A stretch of 64,000 nucleotides of DNA. It comes from Pseudomonas synxantha (lineage in GTDB: Bacteria; Pseudomonadota; Gammaproteobacteria; Pseudomonadales; Pseudomonadaceae). Both the position numbers and the translations under genes were made by a program. The notes beneath the pieces are model-generated. The model did not search any database, was not told the origin of the DNA, and saw only the letters and a program-made list of their open reading frames with translations. The stretch is taken from NCBI RefSeq assembly GCF_900105675.1, contig NZ_LT629786.1, positions 4,464,001 to 4,528,000 of the forward strand, written 5' to 3'. Positions 40,501 to 50,337 of this stretch are shown one piece after another. Position 1 is the stretch's first letter; each line of letters starts with the position of its first letter.

Positions 40501-41346
40501 GCTGCCCTTCACTTGCGGGGAATTGAGGCGCACCGCAGCGCTTTGCACGGTGCCTTTGGCCCAACTGAGCCAAAACTCGCCACCGGCCCTGAACTGGGTG
40601 AGCTTCCATTGCCGGGTCAGTTTGGCGGGAATCCACTTGGCCCAGTCGCTTTGCGGCAGGCTCAGGTAGGCATCGACCTCGGCGTCTTTCCATTGGCTGG
40701 CGCGGATGCGGCTACGCAGGCTGACAGCAAGCGGTTGGCCGTCGGGCAGGGTCAGGCGTGCATCCAGGCGCTGTTGGCTCATGCCGGTGTGCAAGCTCAG
40801 GCCCACGTACGTTACGGTCACTGGTGCCTGGTCGAAGGGTTGCAAGGTGACCTGGCTGTCCAGCACCGACACGCGCTTGACCATTTGCATGCGCGTCAGC
40901 AACTGCTGCGGGTCCAGCGGCTGATCGTCCTGCACCGGCAAGCCTTGCAGCGTCCAGCGCCCACCCTTGTCTTCCTTGACGCTCAGTTGCAGGCCACTGA
41001 CTTCCAGGTGGGCGAGACGCACTTGGCGAGCCATCAGGCTGGCCCACATATCCGGCACCACTTCCACCTGGTCAAGGCGCAAGGCATTGCTGCCCTCGCC
41101 AACCATGACATCGTGGGCCAGCAATACCGGGGCAAACCCGCTCCAGCGGCCTTCAAGGCTGCCGATATGCAAAGGCGTCTGCACGGCAGTCTGGGCCTTG
41201 GCTTCGATTTCGGCGCGGTATTCAGCCACCAGAGGGGTCAATTCACGCCCCAGGCTCACGTATACCGCCGCCAATACCAGCAGCAACGCGCACAGGCCCA
41301 GGCTCCAGCGGGTCAAAGCGGCAAAAAAGCGTATCAGACGCTCCAT
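37531..41346 (-). CDS. yhdP: AsmA-like phospholipid transport protein YhdP
   Basis: Very large (1271 residues) envelope protein of the AsmA/TamB group, thought to form a bridge carrying phospholipids from inner to outer membrane. One N-terminal transmembrane helix (about residues 12-32) is followed by a long beta-rich periplasmic part with DUF3971 and an AsmA-like C-terminal domain. It follows rng on the same strand with a 78-bp gap. Confidence 0.92.
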   Translation of the reverse strand: MERLIRFFAALTRWSLGLCALLLVLAAVYVSLGRELTPLVAEYRAEIEAKAQTAVQTPLHIGSLEGRWSGFAPVLLAHDVMVGEGSNALRLDQVEVVPDMWASLMARQVRLAHLEVSGLQLSVKEDKGGRWTLQGLPVQDDQPLDPQQLLTRMQMVKRVSVLDSQVTLQPFDQAPVTVTYVGLSLHTGMSQQRLDARLTLPDGQPLAVSLRSRIRASQWKDAEVDAYLSLPQSDWAKWIPAKLTRQWKLTQFRAGGEFWLSWAKGTVQSAAVRLNSPQVKGSYADRKPVHLENLALTAYLQRSDSGLKVLFDSLAMTIGETRWESRLQLQQSLATDKAQEVWNLQADRLDLTPITPLLNALAPLPEGFAKTVEHLKATGLLRNVLVDFRPQDTTDQKVSFAANLERVGFDAYFGAPAARNVSGSISGDLGHGELRMDSKDFSLHLDPIFAKPWQYIQANARLTWKLDKQGFTLIAPYIKVLGEEGKVAADFLIRLHFDHSQEDYMDLRVGMVDGDGRFTPKYLPAVLSPALDEWLRTAILKGAVDEGFFQYQGSLNHDALPASRNISLFFKVHDAELAFQPGWPHVNKVNGEVFVEESGVRILASKGQLLDTQVKDVYVNIPHAPAGQDSHLLLTGGFSGGLGDGLKILQEAPIGTASTFAGWKGEGGLQGSLDLDVPLAKGTEPKIVVDFKTDKARLQLAEPTLDLTQLKGNFRFDSAKGLSGQNISAQAFDRPITAQIFAEGKPGDISTRVTANGQVTVKRLTDWLNVSQPLPVSGDIPYQLQVILDGADSQLMVNSNLKGVAVDLPAPFGMPASQGRDSTFRMTLQGAERRYWFDYGELANFTFAAPPDKFNDGRGELFLGNGDAVLPGAKGLRIRGVLSELDIDPWKKLVDRYAGNDPGGNAKQLLSGADFKVGKLTGFGTQFDQVSLQLDRKPAAWGLQFDSQQAKGTVNLPDAKGAPIAVNLNYVKLPAVDPTIQADENAPDPLADIDPKSIPALDIAIDQLFQGPDLVGAWSLRIRPTAKGMAFNNLDLGLKGMQLKGAGGWEGAPGASSSWYKGRLDGKNIADVLKGWGFAPTVTSEDFHLDVDGRWPGSPAWVGPKRFSGSLDAAFRKGQFVEVEGGAQALRVFGLLNFNSIGRRLRLDFSDLLGKGLSYDRVKGLLAASNGVFVTREPITMTGPSTNLELNGTLDLVADRVDAKLLVTLPVTNNLPIAALIVGAPAIGGALFLIDKLIGDRVSRFASVQYKVQGPWKDPKITFDKPFEKPN

Positions 41347-41424
41347 GTCAGGCGACCCTCAAAAAACAGTTGGCGGACGGCAGATCAAGGTCTGCCGGTC
41401 TCGGATAAAACACGCAATTGGGGA

Positions 41425-42882
41425 TCAGAGCAGCACCACGTCGTATTGTTCCTGGGAATACATGGTTTCAACCTGGAAGCGAATCGTGCGACCGATAAAA
41501 CTTTCCAGCTCGGCAACGTTGCCGGACTCTTCGTCCAGCAGGCGATCGACCACTTTCTGGTTGGCAAGCACTCTATAACCTTCAGCCTGGTAGGCGCGCG
41601 CCTCGCGCAGGATTTCGCGGAAAATCTCGTAGCAAACGGTTTCCGGCGTCTTCAACTTACCGCGGCCCTGGCAGCTGCTGCACGGCTCGCACAGCACCTG
41701 CTCCAGGCTTTCGCGGGTGCGCTTGCGGGTCATTTGCACCAGGCCCAACTCAGTGATGCCGATGATGTTGGTCTTGGCGTGATCGCGCTCCAGCTGCTTC
41801 TCGAGGGTACGCAGCACCTGGCGCTGGTGCTCTTCATCTTCCATGTCGATGAAGTCGATGATGATGATGCCCCCGAGGTTGCGCAGGCGCAGCTGGCGAG
41901 CGATAGCGGTGGCGGCTTCAAGATTGGTCTTGAAGATGGTCTCTTCAAGGTTGCGATGGCCTACGAATGCACCAGTGTTGACGTCGATGGTGGTCATGGC
42001 CTCGGCCGGGTCCACCACCAGATAGCCGCCGGACTTGAGCGGCACTTTGCGCTCCAGGGCTTTCTGGATTTCGTCTTCGACGCCATACAGGTCGAAGATC
42101 GGCCGCTCGCCGGGGTAATGCTCCAGGCGGTCGGCAATTTCCGGCATCAGCTCGGCAACAAATTGTGTAGTGCGCTGGAAGGTTTCCCGCGAGTCGATGC
42201 GGATTTTCTCAATCTTCGGGCTGACCAGGTCACGCAGCGTGCGCAGCGCCAGGCCGAGATCTTCATAAATCACGCTGGGAGCGCCGATGGTCTTGATCTG
42301 TGCGTCGATCTGGTCCCACAGGCGCCGCAGGTAGCGGATATCCATAAGGATTTCATCAGCTCCGGCGCCCTCGGCGGCGGTGCGCAGGATAAAACCACCC
42401 GCTTCTTTGATGCCCTCAGCGGCGACGCAATCGCTGACCACCTTTTTGAGTCGGTCGCGCTCGGCTTCGTCTTCGATCTTCAGGGAAATGCCCACATGGG
42501 CGGTGCGCGGCATGTACACCAGGTAGCGCGATGGAATCGACAGCTGAGTGGTCAAGCGTGCGCCCTTGGAACCGATGGGGTCCTTGGTGACTTGCACCAC
42601 CAGGCTCTGCCCTTCATGCACCAGGGCACTGATGCTCTCCACTGCCGGGCCTTCACGCAGGGAAATTTCCGAAGCATGGATGAATGCTGCACGGTCCAGG
42701 CCGATATCGACGAATGCCGCCTGCATGCCCGGCAATACGCGCACCACCTTGCCTTTATAGATATTGCCGACGATCCCGCGCTTCTGGGTGCGCTCGACAT
42801 GCACTTCTTGCAGAACACCGTTCTCTACCACCGCCACGCGCGATTCCATCGGCGTGATATTGATCAGAATCTCTTCACTCAT
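41425..42882 (-). CDS. rng: Ribonuclease G
   Basis: Endoribonuclease that matures the 5' end of 16S rRNA and degrades some mRNAs. From ATG 42882 it has 485 residues starting MSEEILINITPMESRVAV. The S1 RNA-binding domain lies within about residues 37-120, the catalytic acidic motif is IIIDFIDMEDE, and the zinc-link Cys pair is CEPCSSCQGRGK. In-frame sequence upstream overlaps maf and is rejected. Confidence 0.95.
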   Translation of the reverse strand: MSEEILINITPMESRVAVVENGVLQEVHVERTQKRGIVGNIYKGKVVRVLPGMQAAFVDIGLDRAAFIHASEISLREGPAVESISALVHEGQSLVVQVTKDPIGSKGARLTTQLSIPSRYLVYMPRTAHVGISLKIEDEAERDRLKKVVSDCVAAEGIKEAGGFILRTAAEGAGADEILMDIRYLRRLWDQIDAQIKTIGAPSVIYEDLGLALRTLRDLVSPKIEKIRIDSRETFQRTTQFVAELMPEIADRLEHYPGERPIFDLYGVEDEIQKALERKVPLKSGGYLVVDPAEAMTTIDVNTGAFVGHRNLEETIFKTNLEAATAIARQLRLRNLGGIIIIDFIDMEDEEHQRQVLRTLEKQLERDHAKTNIIGITELGLVQMTRKRTRESLEQVLCEPCSSCQGRGKLKTPETVCYEIFREILREARAYQAEGYRVLANQKVVDRLLDEESGNVAELESFIGRTIRFQVETMYSQEQYDVVLL

Positions 42883-42952
42883 GGCTGGGTCTCGTTCAGG
42901 CGTTTTCACAATAGTGACCGGTCGCTCAAGGCTTGGCGCTGGAATACGGCGT

Positions 42953-43549
42953 TCAGCGCACGGTAAGGTTTTGCCAACAGGGTATGCCGAATTGGGCGAG
43001 CAGTTGCGCGGTTTCGCACACCGGCAGGCCAACCACCGCAGAATAACTGCCATTGAGGCCGGCAACGAACACCGAACCCAGGCCCTGGATAGCATAGCCG
43101 CCGGCCTTGTCCTGGGGTTCGCCACTGTGCCAGTAGGTTGTAGCCTCTTCGACAGAAACCTGGCGAAAACGTACAAGACTGCTTACATATCGGGTTTCGC
43201 AGCGCTGGCCGTCGGTGAGGGCAATCGCAGTGAGCACTTCATGCTCGCGGCCGGAAAGGGCCATCAGCATTGCCAGCGCATCGGCCTGGTCCACGGGTTT
43301 GCCCAGGATCTGGCCGTCAATAATCACCGCCGTATCGGCGCCCAATACGCAGGCGCCCGAGGGTTGCCCAAGCGCAACAAAACCCGCCGTTGCCTTGCCG
43401 CGCGCAAGACGCTCGACATAGGTAACGGCGGGTTCGTGGGTAAGAGGCGTTTCATCAATAGCGGCGCTGACCACGGTGAAAGGCACACCGATCTGGTTCA
43501 ACAGCTCACGTCGCCGCGGGGAACCCGAGGCCAGATAAAGCGAATTCAT
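42953..43549 (-). CDS. maf: Maf-like nucleotide pyrophosphatase (dTTPase/UTPase)
   Basis: Housekeeping enzyme hydrolysing dTTP/UTP or modified nucleotides, linked to division arrest in other species. The 198 residues begin [17 protein letters not shown] with the Maf signature SGSPRR, and the catalytic Asp lies in VLGADTAVI. It sits between mreD and rng, the conserved Pseudomonas order. Confidence 0.93.
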   Translation of the reverse strand: MNSLYLASGSPRRRELLNQIGVPFTVVSAAIDETPLTHEPAVTYVERLARGKATAGFVALGQPSGACVLGADTAVIIDGQILGKPVDQADALAMLMALSGREHEVLTAIALTDGQRCETRYVSSLVRFRQVSVEEATTYWHSGEPQDKAGGYAIQGLGSVFVAGLNGSYSAVVGLPVCETAQLLAQFGIPCWQNLTVR

Positions 43550-43599
43550 TGCAGCCTCTCCCTGTGGGGTTTGATAACCAGGCAGAGCCTCGCAACCAT

Positions 43600-44088
43600 T
43601 CAATTGATTTTATAGCGACGGCGCAGCCCACGCAGGCCAAAACTGATCCAGGGCCACAGCAATGCGCTGACCAGGGCCGGTAAGACCAACGCCAGGGTCG
43701 GCTGGCGATTGCCGGTCAAGGCACTGAGCCACAACTGGACCAACTGCGCCAGGCCGAAGATCACCAGGATCACCAGGCACTGCTGCCACATCGGGAACAT
43801 GCGCAAGCGCTGCTGCAACGACAGCACCAGGAAGGTAATCAGGGTCAGGATCAACGCGTTCTGGCCCAGCAAGGTGCCATAGAGCACATCCTCCGCCAAG
43901 CCCAGGCACATCGCCGTGACCATGCCCACCTTGTGCGGCAGGTTCAGCGACCAGAACGCCAACAGCAAGGCCAGCCAGAGCGGGCGCAGGATTTCCATGA
44001 ATTGCGGCAGTGGCGAAACGCTGAGTAACAGGCCAATGGCGAAGGTCAGCCAGACGATCCAGCCATTACGCGAATGAGTACTAGCCAT
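43600..44088 (-). CDS. mreD: Rod-shape-determining protein MreD
   Basis: Inner-membrane protein of the elongasome that with MreB, MreC, RodA and PBP2 directs lateral wall growth. It has 162 residues and about five hydrophobic segments. Its ATG overlaps the mreC stop (TAATG), so translation is coupled. Confidence 0.93.
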   Translation of the reverse strand: MASTHSRNGWIVWLTFAIGLLLSVSPLPQFMEILRPLWLALLLAFWSLNLPHKVGMVTAMCLGLAEDVLYGTLLGQNALILTLITFLVLSLQQRLRMFPMWQQCLVILVIFGLAQLVQLWLSALTGNRQPTLALVLPALVSALLWPWISFGLRGLRRRYKIN

Positions 44089-45179
44089 TATTCCTCCCTC
44101 TGCCGTGTGGGGGCCGCAGTGGCGGTTGGCGTCGTGGCCGGCGGTTTAGACGCAGCCGGCTTGGCTGGGCGAGCGTTATGCGTAGCCGGTTTGGCCGGCG
44201 TTGCCACAGGCGCCGCCGCTGCGGGTACGGTAGCAGGGGCTGGCGGGCCGACGAACGCCGGTTTCGGCACCGTGGCCGGCACGACCGGCACAGTGCCGTT
44301 CTGCTTGTCTTCCGCCTCCTGGGCTTGGGCGGCGTCGTTGGCGCGCTCTTCCGGGGTACGGTTGTCGCTGAACACCAGCAGCAGGTAGCGGCTGCGATTG
44401 AGCGCGGCAGTCGGCACGGCCCGCACAATAGCGAACGGCTGGCCGGAATCGTGGATCACTTCCTTGACCGTCGCCACCGGGTAGCCGGCCGGGAAACGCT
44501 GGCCCAGGCCGGAGCTGACCAGCAGATCGCCTTCCTTGATATCCGCGGTGTCGGCTACATGGCGCAATTCCAGGCGTTCCGGGTTACCGGTGCCGCTGGC
44601 AATCGCACGCAAACCGTTGCGGTTGACCTGCACTGGAATGCTGTGGGTCGTGTCGGTCAGCAGCAATACCCGCGAGGTGTAGGGCATCAACTCCACCACC
44701 TGGCCCATCAGGCCACGGGCGTCGAGCACCGGCTGGCCGAGGACCACGCCGTCGCGTTCACCCTTGTTGATGATGATGCGATGGGTAAAGGGGTTGGGGT
44801 CCATGCCGATCAACTCGGCCACTTCGACCTTTTCGTTGACCAGTGCCGAAGAGTTGAGCAACTCGCGCAGCCGAACGTTCTGCTCGGTGAGGGCCGCCAG
44901 CTTTTGCATGCGCCCCTGCAGCAGCAGGTTTTCAGTCTTGAGTTTTTCGTTCTCGGCAACCAGCTCGGTGCGGCTGCCGAATTGGCTGGCCACGCCCTGG
45001 TAGAGACGTTGCGGCAGGTCGGTGATCCAGTAGGTCTGCATCAACACCAGCGACATCTGGCTACGCACAGGCTTGAGCAGTGCAAAGCGGGCATCGACCA
45101 CCATCAGCGCGACCGAAAGCACGACCAGCACCAGTAAGCGCACGCCCAATGAGGGGCCTTTGGCGAAAAGCGGTTTAAT
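44088..45179 (-). CDS. mreC: Rod-shape-determining protein MreC, probable ATT start
   Basis: Bitopic scaffold of the elongasome. One transmembrane helix near residues 14-32, then a coiled coil (ENEKLKTENLLLQGRMQKL) and the beta-barrel domain; the tail is a long Pro/Ala-rich segment. No ATG precedes the membrane helix. The best SD, GGGAGGAG at 45186-45193 (complement), lies six bases before an ATT at 45179 giving IKPLFAKGPSLGVRLL, a typical cytoplasmic end. A TTG at 45149 or GTG at 45143 are alternatives with poor SD. Confidence 0.85.
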   Translation of the reverse strand: MKPLFAKGPSLGVRLLVLVVLSVALMVVDARFALLKPVRSQMSLVLMQTYWITDLPQRLYQGVASQFGSRTELVAENEKLKTENLLLQGRMQKLAALTEQNVRLRELLNSSALVNEKVEVAELIGMDPNPFTHRIIINKGERDGVVLGQPVLDARGLMGQVVELMPYTSRVLLLTDTTHSIPVQVNRNGLRAIASGTGNPERLELRHVADTADIKEGDLLVSSGLGQRFPAGYPVATVKEVIHDSGQPFAIVRAVPTAALNRSRYLLLVFSDNRTPEERANDAAQAQEAEDKQNGTVPVVPATVPKPAFVGPPAPATVPAAAAPVATPAKPATHNARPAKPAASKPPATTPTATAAPTRQREE

Positions 45180-45263
45180 AGGCCGCTCCTCCCAGGCAAA
45201 TGTTCTCTTTATTCATACGGCATCAAACCGGCCTGGATGCAGATTGAAGAAGATAAACGCCAA

Positions 45264-45289
45264 CAGGCAGCACTGCAAAGTGCTGCCTG
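45264..45289 (-). other. Perfect hairpin between mreB and mreC
   Basis: CAGGCAGCACT (45264-45274) pairs exactly with AGTGCTGCCTG (45279-45289) around a four-base loop. There is no T-run, so partial termination or RNA processing between mreB and mreCD is more likely than full termination. Confidence 0.6.
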
Positions 45290-45317
45290 CCGACCATGCA
45301 TGAACCTTCCAGGTGTC

Positions 45318-46367
<1,050 letters not shown>

Positions 46368-46565
46368 CTAGGCAACGCGTGGGTAAAAAAGTGCGGCAAA
46401 CTCTAACAACGACAGGGATTTTGGGCAAGGCGCCAATGTGCTAAATTGGCCGACTTTCTGTGCACCAACCCCCACAATCGCGGCCTTATGACCGTAGAAA
46501 TGCGGTAGTGTTCCGACAATCTAACACACGGACGCCCTCCGTTCTGTTTTCCACTGGAGAATCCC

Positions 46566-46853
46566 ATGGCGCTTGAACGCTCCGACGTGGAAAAAATCGC
46601 ACATCTGGCCTCGCTTGGCCTGAATGATGCCGATCTTCCACAGACCACCGCAGCCCTGAACAGCATCCTCGGGCTGGTCGACCAAATGCAGGCCGTGAAT
46701 ACCGACGGCATCGAGCCCCTGGCTCACCCACTGGAAGCCAGCCAGCGCCTGCGCGCAGACGTCGTGACCGAGCAAAATAATCGCGAGGCCTACCAGTCCA
46801 TCGCGCCAGCGGTCGAAAACGGCCTGTACCTGGTTCCGAAAGTCATCGACTAA
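46566..46853 (+). CDS. gatC: Asp/Glu-tRNA amidotransferase subunit C
   Basis: 95-residue small subunit that stabilises GatA in the GatCAB enzyme. The start [19 protein letters not shown] is family-typical, with SD-like TGGAGAA upstream. First gene of gatCAB; the presence of the operon shows that Asn-tRNA and/or Gln-tRNA are made by the indirect route. Confidence 0.94.
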   Translation: MALERSDVEKIAHLASLGLNDADLPQTTAALNSILGLVDQMQAVNTDGIEPLAHPLEASQRLRADVVTEQNNREAYQSIAPAVENGLYLVPKVID

Positions 46854-46869
46854 AGGGAAAGAGCCTTTC

Positions 46870-48321
46870 ATGCATCACATGACTCTGGCCGAGATCGCCC
46901 GCGGTCTCGCCGACAAAACGTTTTCTTCCGAAGAACTGACCCAGACCCTGCTGGCGCGTATCGCCGAGCACGATCCCAAGGTCAATAGCTTCATCAGCCT
47001 CACCGAGGAGCTGGCATTGAGCCAGGCCAAGGCCGCCGACGCCCGTCGCGCCAACGGTGAAAATGGCGCGCTGCTGGGCGCTCCGATCGCCCACAAGGAC
47101 CTGTTCTGCACCCAGGGCATTCGCACCAGTTGCGGCTCGAAGATGCTCGACAACTTCAAGGCACCCTACGATGCCACCGTAGTGTCCAAGCTGGCCGCCG
47201 CCGGGGCCGTGACCCTGGGCAAGACCAACATGGACGAGTTCGCCATGGGTTCTGCCAACGAGTCGAGCTACTACGGCGCGGTGAAAAACCCGTGGAACCT
47301 GGAACATGTGCCGGGTGGCTCGTCCGGTGGTTCGGCCGCGGCCGTTGCCGCGCGCTTCCTCCCGGCTGCCACCGCTACCGACACCGGTGGCTCGATCCGC
47401 CAGCCGGCGGCCTTCACCAACCTCACCGGCCTGAAGCCGACCTACGGTCGCGTTTCCCGCTGGGGCATGATCGCCTACGCTTCCAGCCTGGATCAGGGCG
47501 GCCCGTTGGCACGCACTGCCGAAGACTGCGCGATATTGTTACAAGGCATGGCAGGCTTCGATAAACAGGACTCCACCAGCATCGACGAGCCGGTGCCGGA
47601 CTACAGCGCCAGCCTGAACACCTCGATCAAGGGCCTGCGCATTGGCGTGCCGAAAGAGTATTTCAGCGCCGGCCTCGACCCACGCATCGCCGACCTGGTG
47701 CAAAACAGCATCAAGGAACTGGAAACGCTCGGCGCGGTGATCAAGGAAATCAGCCTGCCGAACAACCAGCACGCGATTCCCGCTTACTACGTGATCGCGC
47801 CGGCAGAAGCTTCCTCCAACCTGTCGCGCTTCGACGGCGTGCGCTTCGGCTACCGCTGCGAAAACCCGAAAGACCTCACCGACCTGTACAAACGCTCCCG
47901 TGGCGAAGGCTTCGGCAGTGAAGTCCAGCGCCGGATCATGGTCGGTGCCTACGCCCTGTCGGCTGGCTACTACGACGCGTACTACCTCAAGGCGCAAAAG
48001 ATCCGTCGCCTGATCAAGAACGACTTCATGGCTGCCTTTGAAGAAGTCGACGTGATCCTCGGCCCAACCACGCCAAACCCGGCCTGGAAGATCGGCGCCA
48101 AGACCGGCGACCCGATCGCCGAGTACCTGGAAGACCTCTACACCATCACCGCCAACCTCGCGGGCTTGCCGGGCTTGTCCATGCCCGCCGGTTTCGTCGA
48201 TGGCCTGCCGGTCGGCGTGCAATTGCTCGCCCCGTATTTCCAGGAAGGCCGCCTGCTCAATGTGGCGCACCAGTACCAGTTGCACACCGACTGGCACACC
48301 CGCACCCCTACCGGCTTCTGA
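46870..48321 (+). CDS. gatA: Asp/Glu-tRNA amidotransferase subunit A
   Basis: Amidase subunit releasing ammonia from glutamine for GatB. The 483 residues hold the amidase signature with catalytic Lys76 ([10 protein letters not shown]), the Gly/Ser-rich [12 protein letters not shown] and the nucleophilic Ser in [12 protein letters not shown]. An alternative ATG three codons in (46879) is possible. It lies 16 bp after gatC. Confidence 0.96.
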   Translation: MHHMTLAEIARGLADKTFSSEELTQTLLARIAEHDPKVNSFISLTEELALSQAKAADARRANGENGALLGAPIAHKDLFCTQGIRTSCGSKMLDNFKAPYDATVVSKLAAAGAVTLGKTNMDEFAMGSANESSYYGAVKNPWNLEHVPGGSSGGSAAAVAARFLPAATATDTGGSIRQPAAFTNLTGLKPTYGRVSRWGMIAYASSLDQGGPLARTAEDCAILLQGMAGFDKQDSTSIDEPVPDYSASLNTSIKGLRIGVPKEYFSAGLDPRIADLVQNSIKELETLGAVIKEISLPNNQHAIPAYYVIAPAEASSNLSRFDGVRFGYRCENPKDLTDLYKRSRGEGFGSEVQRRIMVGAYALSAGYYDAYYLKAQKIRRLIKNDFMAAFEEVDVILGPTTPNPAWKIGAKTGDPIAEYLEDLYTITANLAGLPGLSMPAGFVDGLPVGVQLLAPYFQEGRLLNVAHQYQLHTDWHTRTPTGF

Positions 48322-48331
48322 GGAGAACACT

Positions 48332-49777
48332 ATGCAATGGGAAGTTGTGATCGGGCTGGAGATTCATACCCAGCTCGCCACTCAATCGAAGATTTTCTCC
48401 GGTAGCGCCACCACGTTCGGGTCCGAGCCCAACACGCAGGCCAGCCTGGTCGACCTGGGCATGCCCGGCGTGCTGCCGGTGCTGAACCAGGAAGCGGTGC
48501 GCATGGCCGTGATGTTCGGCTTGGCGATTGACGCCGAGATCGGCCAGCACAACGTGTTCGCGCGCAAGAACTACTTCTACCCGGACCTGCCCAAGGGCTA
48601 CCAGATCAGCCAGATGGAGTTGCCGATTGTCGGCAAGGGCCACCTGGACATCGCACTGGAAGACGGCACCATCAAGCGCGTCGGCGTAACCCGTGCCCAC
48701 TTGGAAGAAGACGCCGGCAAGAGCCTGCACGAAGAATTCCCGGGCGCCACCGGTATCGACCTGAACCGCGCCGGCACGCCATTGCTGGAGATCGTCTCCG
48801 AGCCAGACATGCGCAGCGCCAAGGAAGCCGTGGCTTACGTCAAGACCATCCATGCGCTGGTGCGCTACCTGGGCATCTGCGACGGCAACATGGCCGAAGG
48901 CTCGCTGCGCTGCGATTGCAACGTGTCGATCCGGCCAAAGGGCCAGGTCGAGTTCGGCACCCGCTGCGAGATCAAGAACGTCAACTCGTTCCGTTTCATC
49001 GAGAAGGCGATCAACAGCGAAGTGCGTCGCCAGATCGAACTGATCGAGGACGGCGGTAAGGTGATCCAGCAAACTCGCCTGTACGATCCGAACAAAGACG
49101 AAACCCGCGCCATGCGCAGCAAAGAGGAAGCCAACGACTACCGTTACTTCCCCGATCCAGACCTGTTGCCGGTGGTGCTCGAGGATTCGTTCCTCAATGA
49201 CATCCGCGCCACTCTGCCGGAACTGCCACAGCAAAAACGCGAGCGCTTCCAGGCACAGTTCGGCCTGTCGATCTACGATGCAAGCGTACTGGCTTCCAGC
49301 CGTGAGCAAGCCAACTACTTCGAGAAAGTCGTAGGCATTGCCGGCGACGCCAAGCTGGCGGCCAACTGGGTGATGGTTGAGCTGGGCAGCCTGTTGAACA
49401 AACAGGGCCTGGAAATCGACGAAGCACCGGTCACTGCCGAACAACTGGGCGGCATGCTGCTGCGCATCAAGGACAACACCATCTCCGGCAAGATCGCCAA
49501 GACCGTGTTCGAAGCCATGGCCGCAGGTGAAGGCAGCGCCGACGAGATCATCGACAAGCGCGGCCTCAAGCAAGTCACCGACAGCGGCGCCATCTCGGCC
49601 GTGCTTGATGAGATGCTCGCGGCGAATGCCGAACAGGTCGAGCAATACCGCGCTGCAGACGAAGCCAAGCGCGGCAAGATGTTCGGTTTCTTTGTCGGCC
49701 AGGCGATGAAAGCCTCCAAAGGCAAGGCCAACCCGCAACAGGTCAACGAACTGCTCAAAAGCAAGCTCGAAGGCTGA
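48332..49777 (+). CDS. gatB: Asp/Glu-tRNA amidotransferase subunit B
   Basis: tRNA-binding and kinase subunit that activates the misacylated residue for amidation. The 481 residues begin [20 protein letters not shown], the standard GatB opening; conserved [16 protein letters not shown] and [10 protein letters not shown] blocks and the C-terminal tRNA-binding tail are present. ATG 48332 has GAGGAG upstream; it lies 10 bp after gatA. Confidence 0.96.
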   Translation: MQWEVVIGLEIHTQLATQSKIFSGSATTFGSEPNTQASLVDLGMPGVLPVLNQEAVRMAVMFGLAIDAEIGQHNVFARKNYFYPDLPKGYQISQMELPIVGKGHLDIALEDGTIKRVGVTRAHLEEDAGKSLHEEFPGATGIDLNRAGTPLLEIVSEPDMRSAKEAVAYVKTIHALVRYLGICDGNMAEGSLRCDCNVSIRPKGQVEFGTRCEIKNVNSFRFIEKAINSEVRRQIELIEDGGKVIQQTRLYDPNKDETRAMRSKEEANDYRYFPDPDLLPVVLEDSFLNDIRATLPELPQQKRERFQAQFGLSIYDASVLASSREQANYFEKVVGIAGDAKLAANWVMVELGSLLNKQGLEIDEAPVTAEQLGGMLLRIKDNTISGKIAKTVFEAMAAGEGSADEIIDKRGLKQVTDSGAISAVLDEMLAANAEQVEQYRAADEAKRGKMFGFFVGQAMKASKGKANPQQVNELLKSKLEG

Positions 49778-49824
49778 TAGCCGTGAAATGGTTGGAGCAG
49801 ACTTCAAGGTCTGGCTCCAACCTG

Positions 49825-49914
49825 TGTGGGAGGGGGCTTGCTCCCGATGAGGGCGTTTCAGTCAACGCATGTGTTGACTGCTTCACCGCTATCGGGAGCA
49901 AGCCCCCTCCCACA
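49825..49914. repeat. REPIN (inverted REP doublet)
   Basis: TGTGGGAGGGGGCTTGCTCC at the left and GGAGCAAGCCCCCTCCCACA at the right, with a small inner palindrome CAGTCAAC/GTTGACTG in the loop. It lies between gatB and the RlpA-like gene. Confidence 0.9.
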
Positions 49915-49955
49915 TAAGCCCCCTCTCCACATTTTTTATTGGGGATTTCCTGACA

Positions 49956-50327
49956 ATGAAGCGTCTACTCGGCCTCCTGGCCCTGTCCTCCCTGCTGGCC
50001 GGTTGCGCCAGCGGCCTCATCGACCCCAAAGGCTACGACGAAACCGGCACCGCCTCCTATTACGGTGCCAAGCACCATGGCAAGCGAACCGCCAGCGGTG
50101 AACCTTTCAACCAGAACGCCCTGACCGCCGCCCACAGGCGCCTGCCCTTCGGCACCCAGGTCAAGGTGACCAATCTCGACAACGACCGATCGGTGGTGGT
50201 GCGCATCAATGACCGCGGCCCGCATACCCGCGGGCGCCTGATCGACCTTTCCCGCAAGGCTGCCGAGCAACTGCGTATGCTGGGCAGCGGTACCGCACGG
50301 GTTCGCGTGCAAGCCCTGAACAACTGA
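49956..50327 (+). CDS. RlpA-like lipoprotein without SPOR domain
   Basis: 123-residue lipoprotein with lipobox LLAGC (Cys17) and a double-psi beta-barrel RlpA domain. GTASYYGAKHHGKRTASGE and the catalytic-type RINDRGPHTRGRLIDLS match RlpA. Full RlpA is a septal lytic transglycosylase with a C-terminal SPOR domain, which is absent here, so septal targeting by naked glycan is unlikely. Confidence 0.85.
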   Translation: MKRLLGLLALSSLLAGCASGLIDPKGYDETGTASYYGAKHHGKRTASGEPFNQNALTAAHRRLPFGTQVKVTNLDNDRSVVVRINDRGPHTRGRLIDLSRKAAEQLRMLGSGTARVRVQALNN

Positions 50328-50337
50328 CGAGGCAGCC

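Noticed and set aside
40363..42966. 867-codon open frame on the plus strand
   Set aside because: It lies opposite yhdP and rng, whose protein motifs are strong. Long antisense frames are normal in GC-rich DNA, and it has no recognisable domain or SD.
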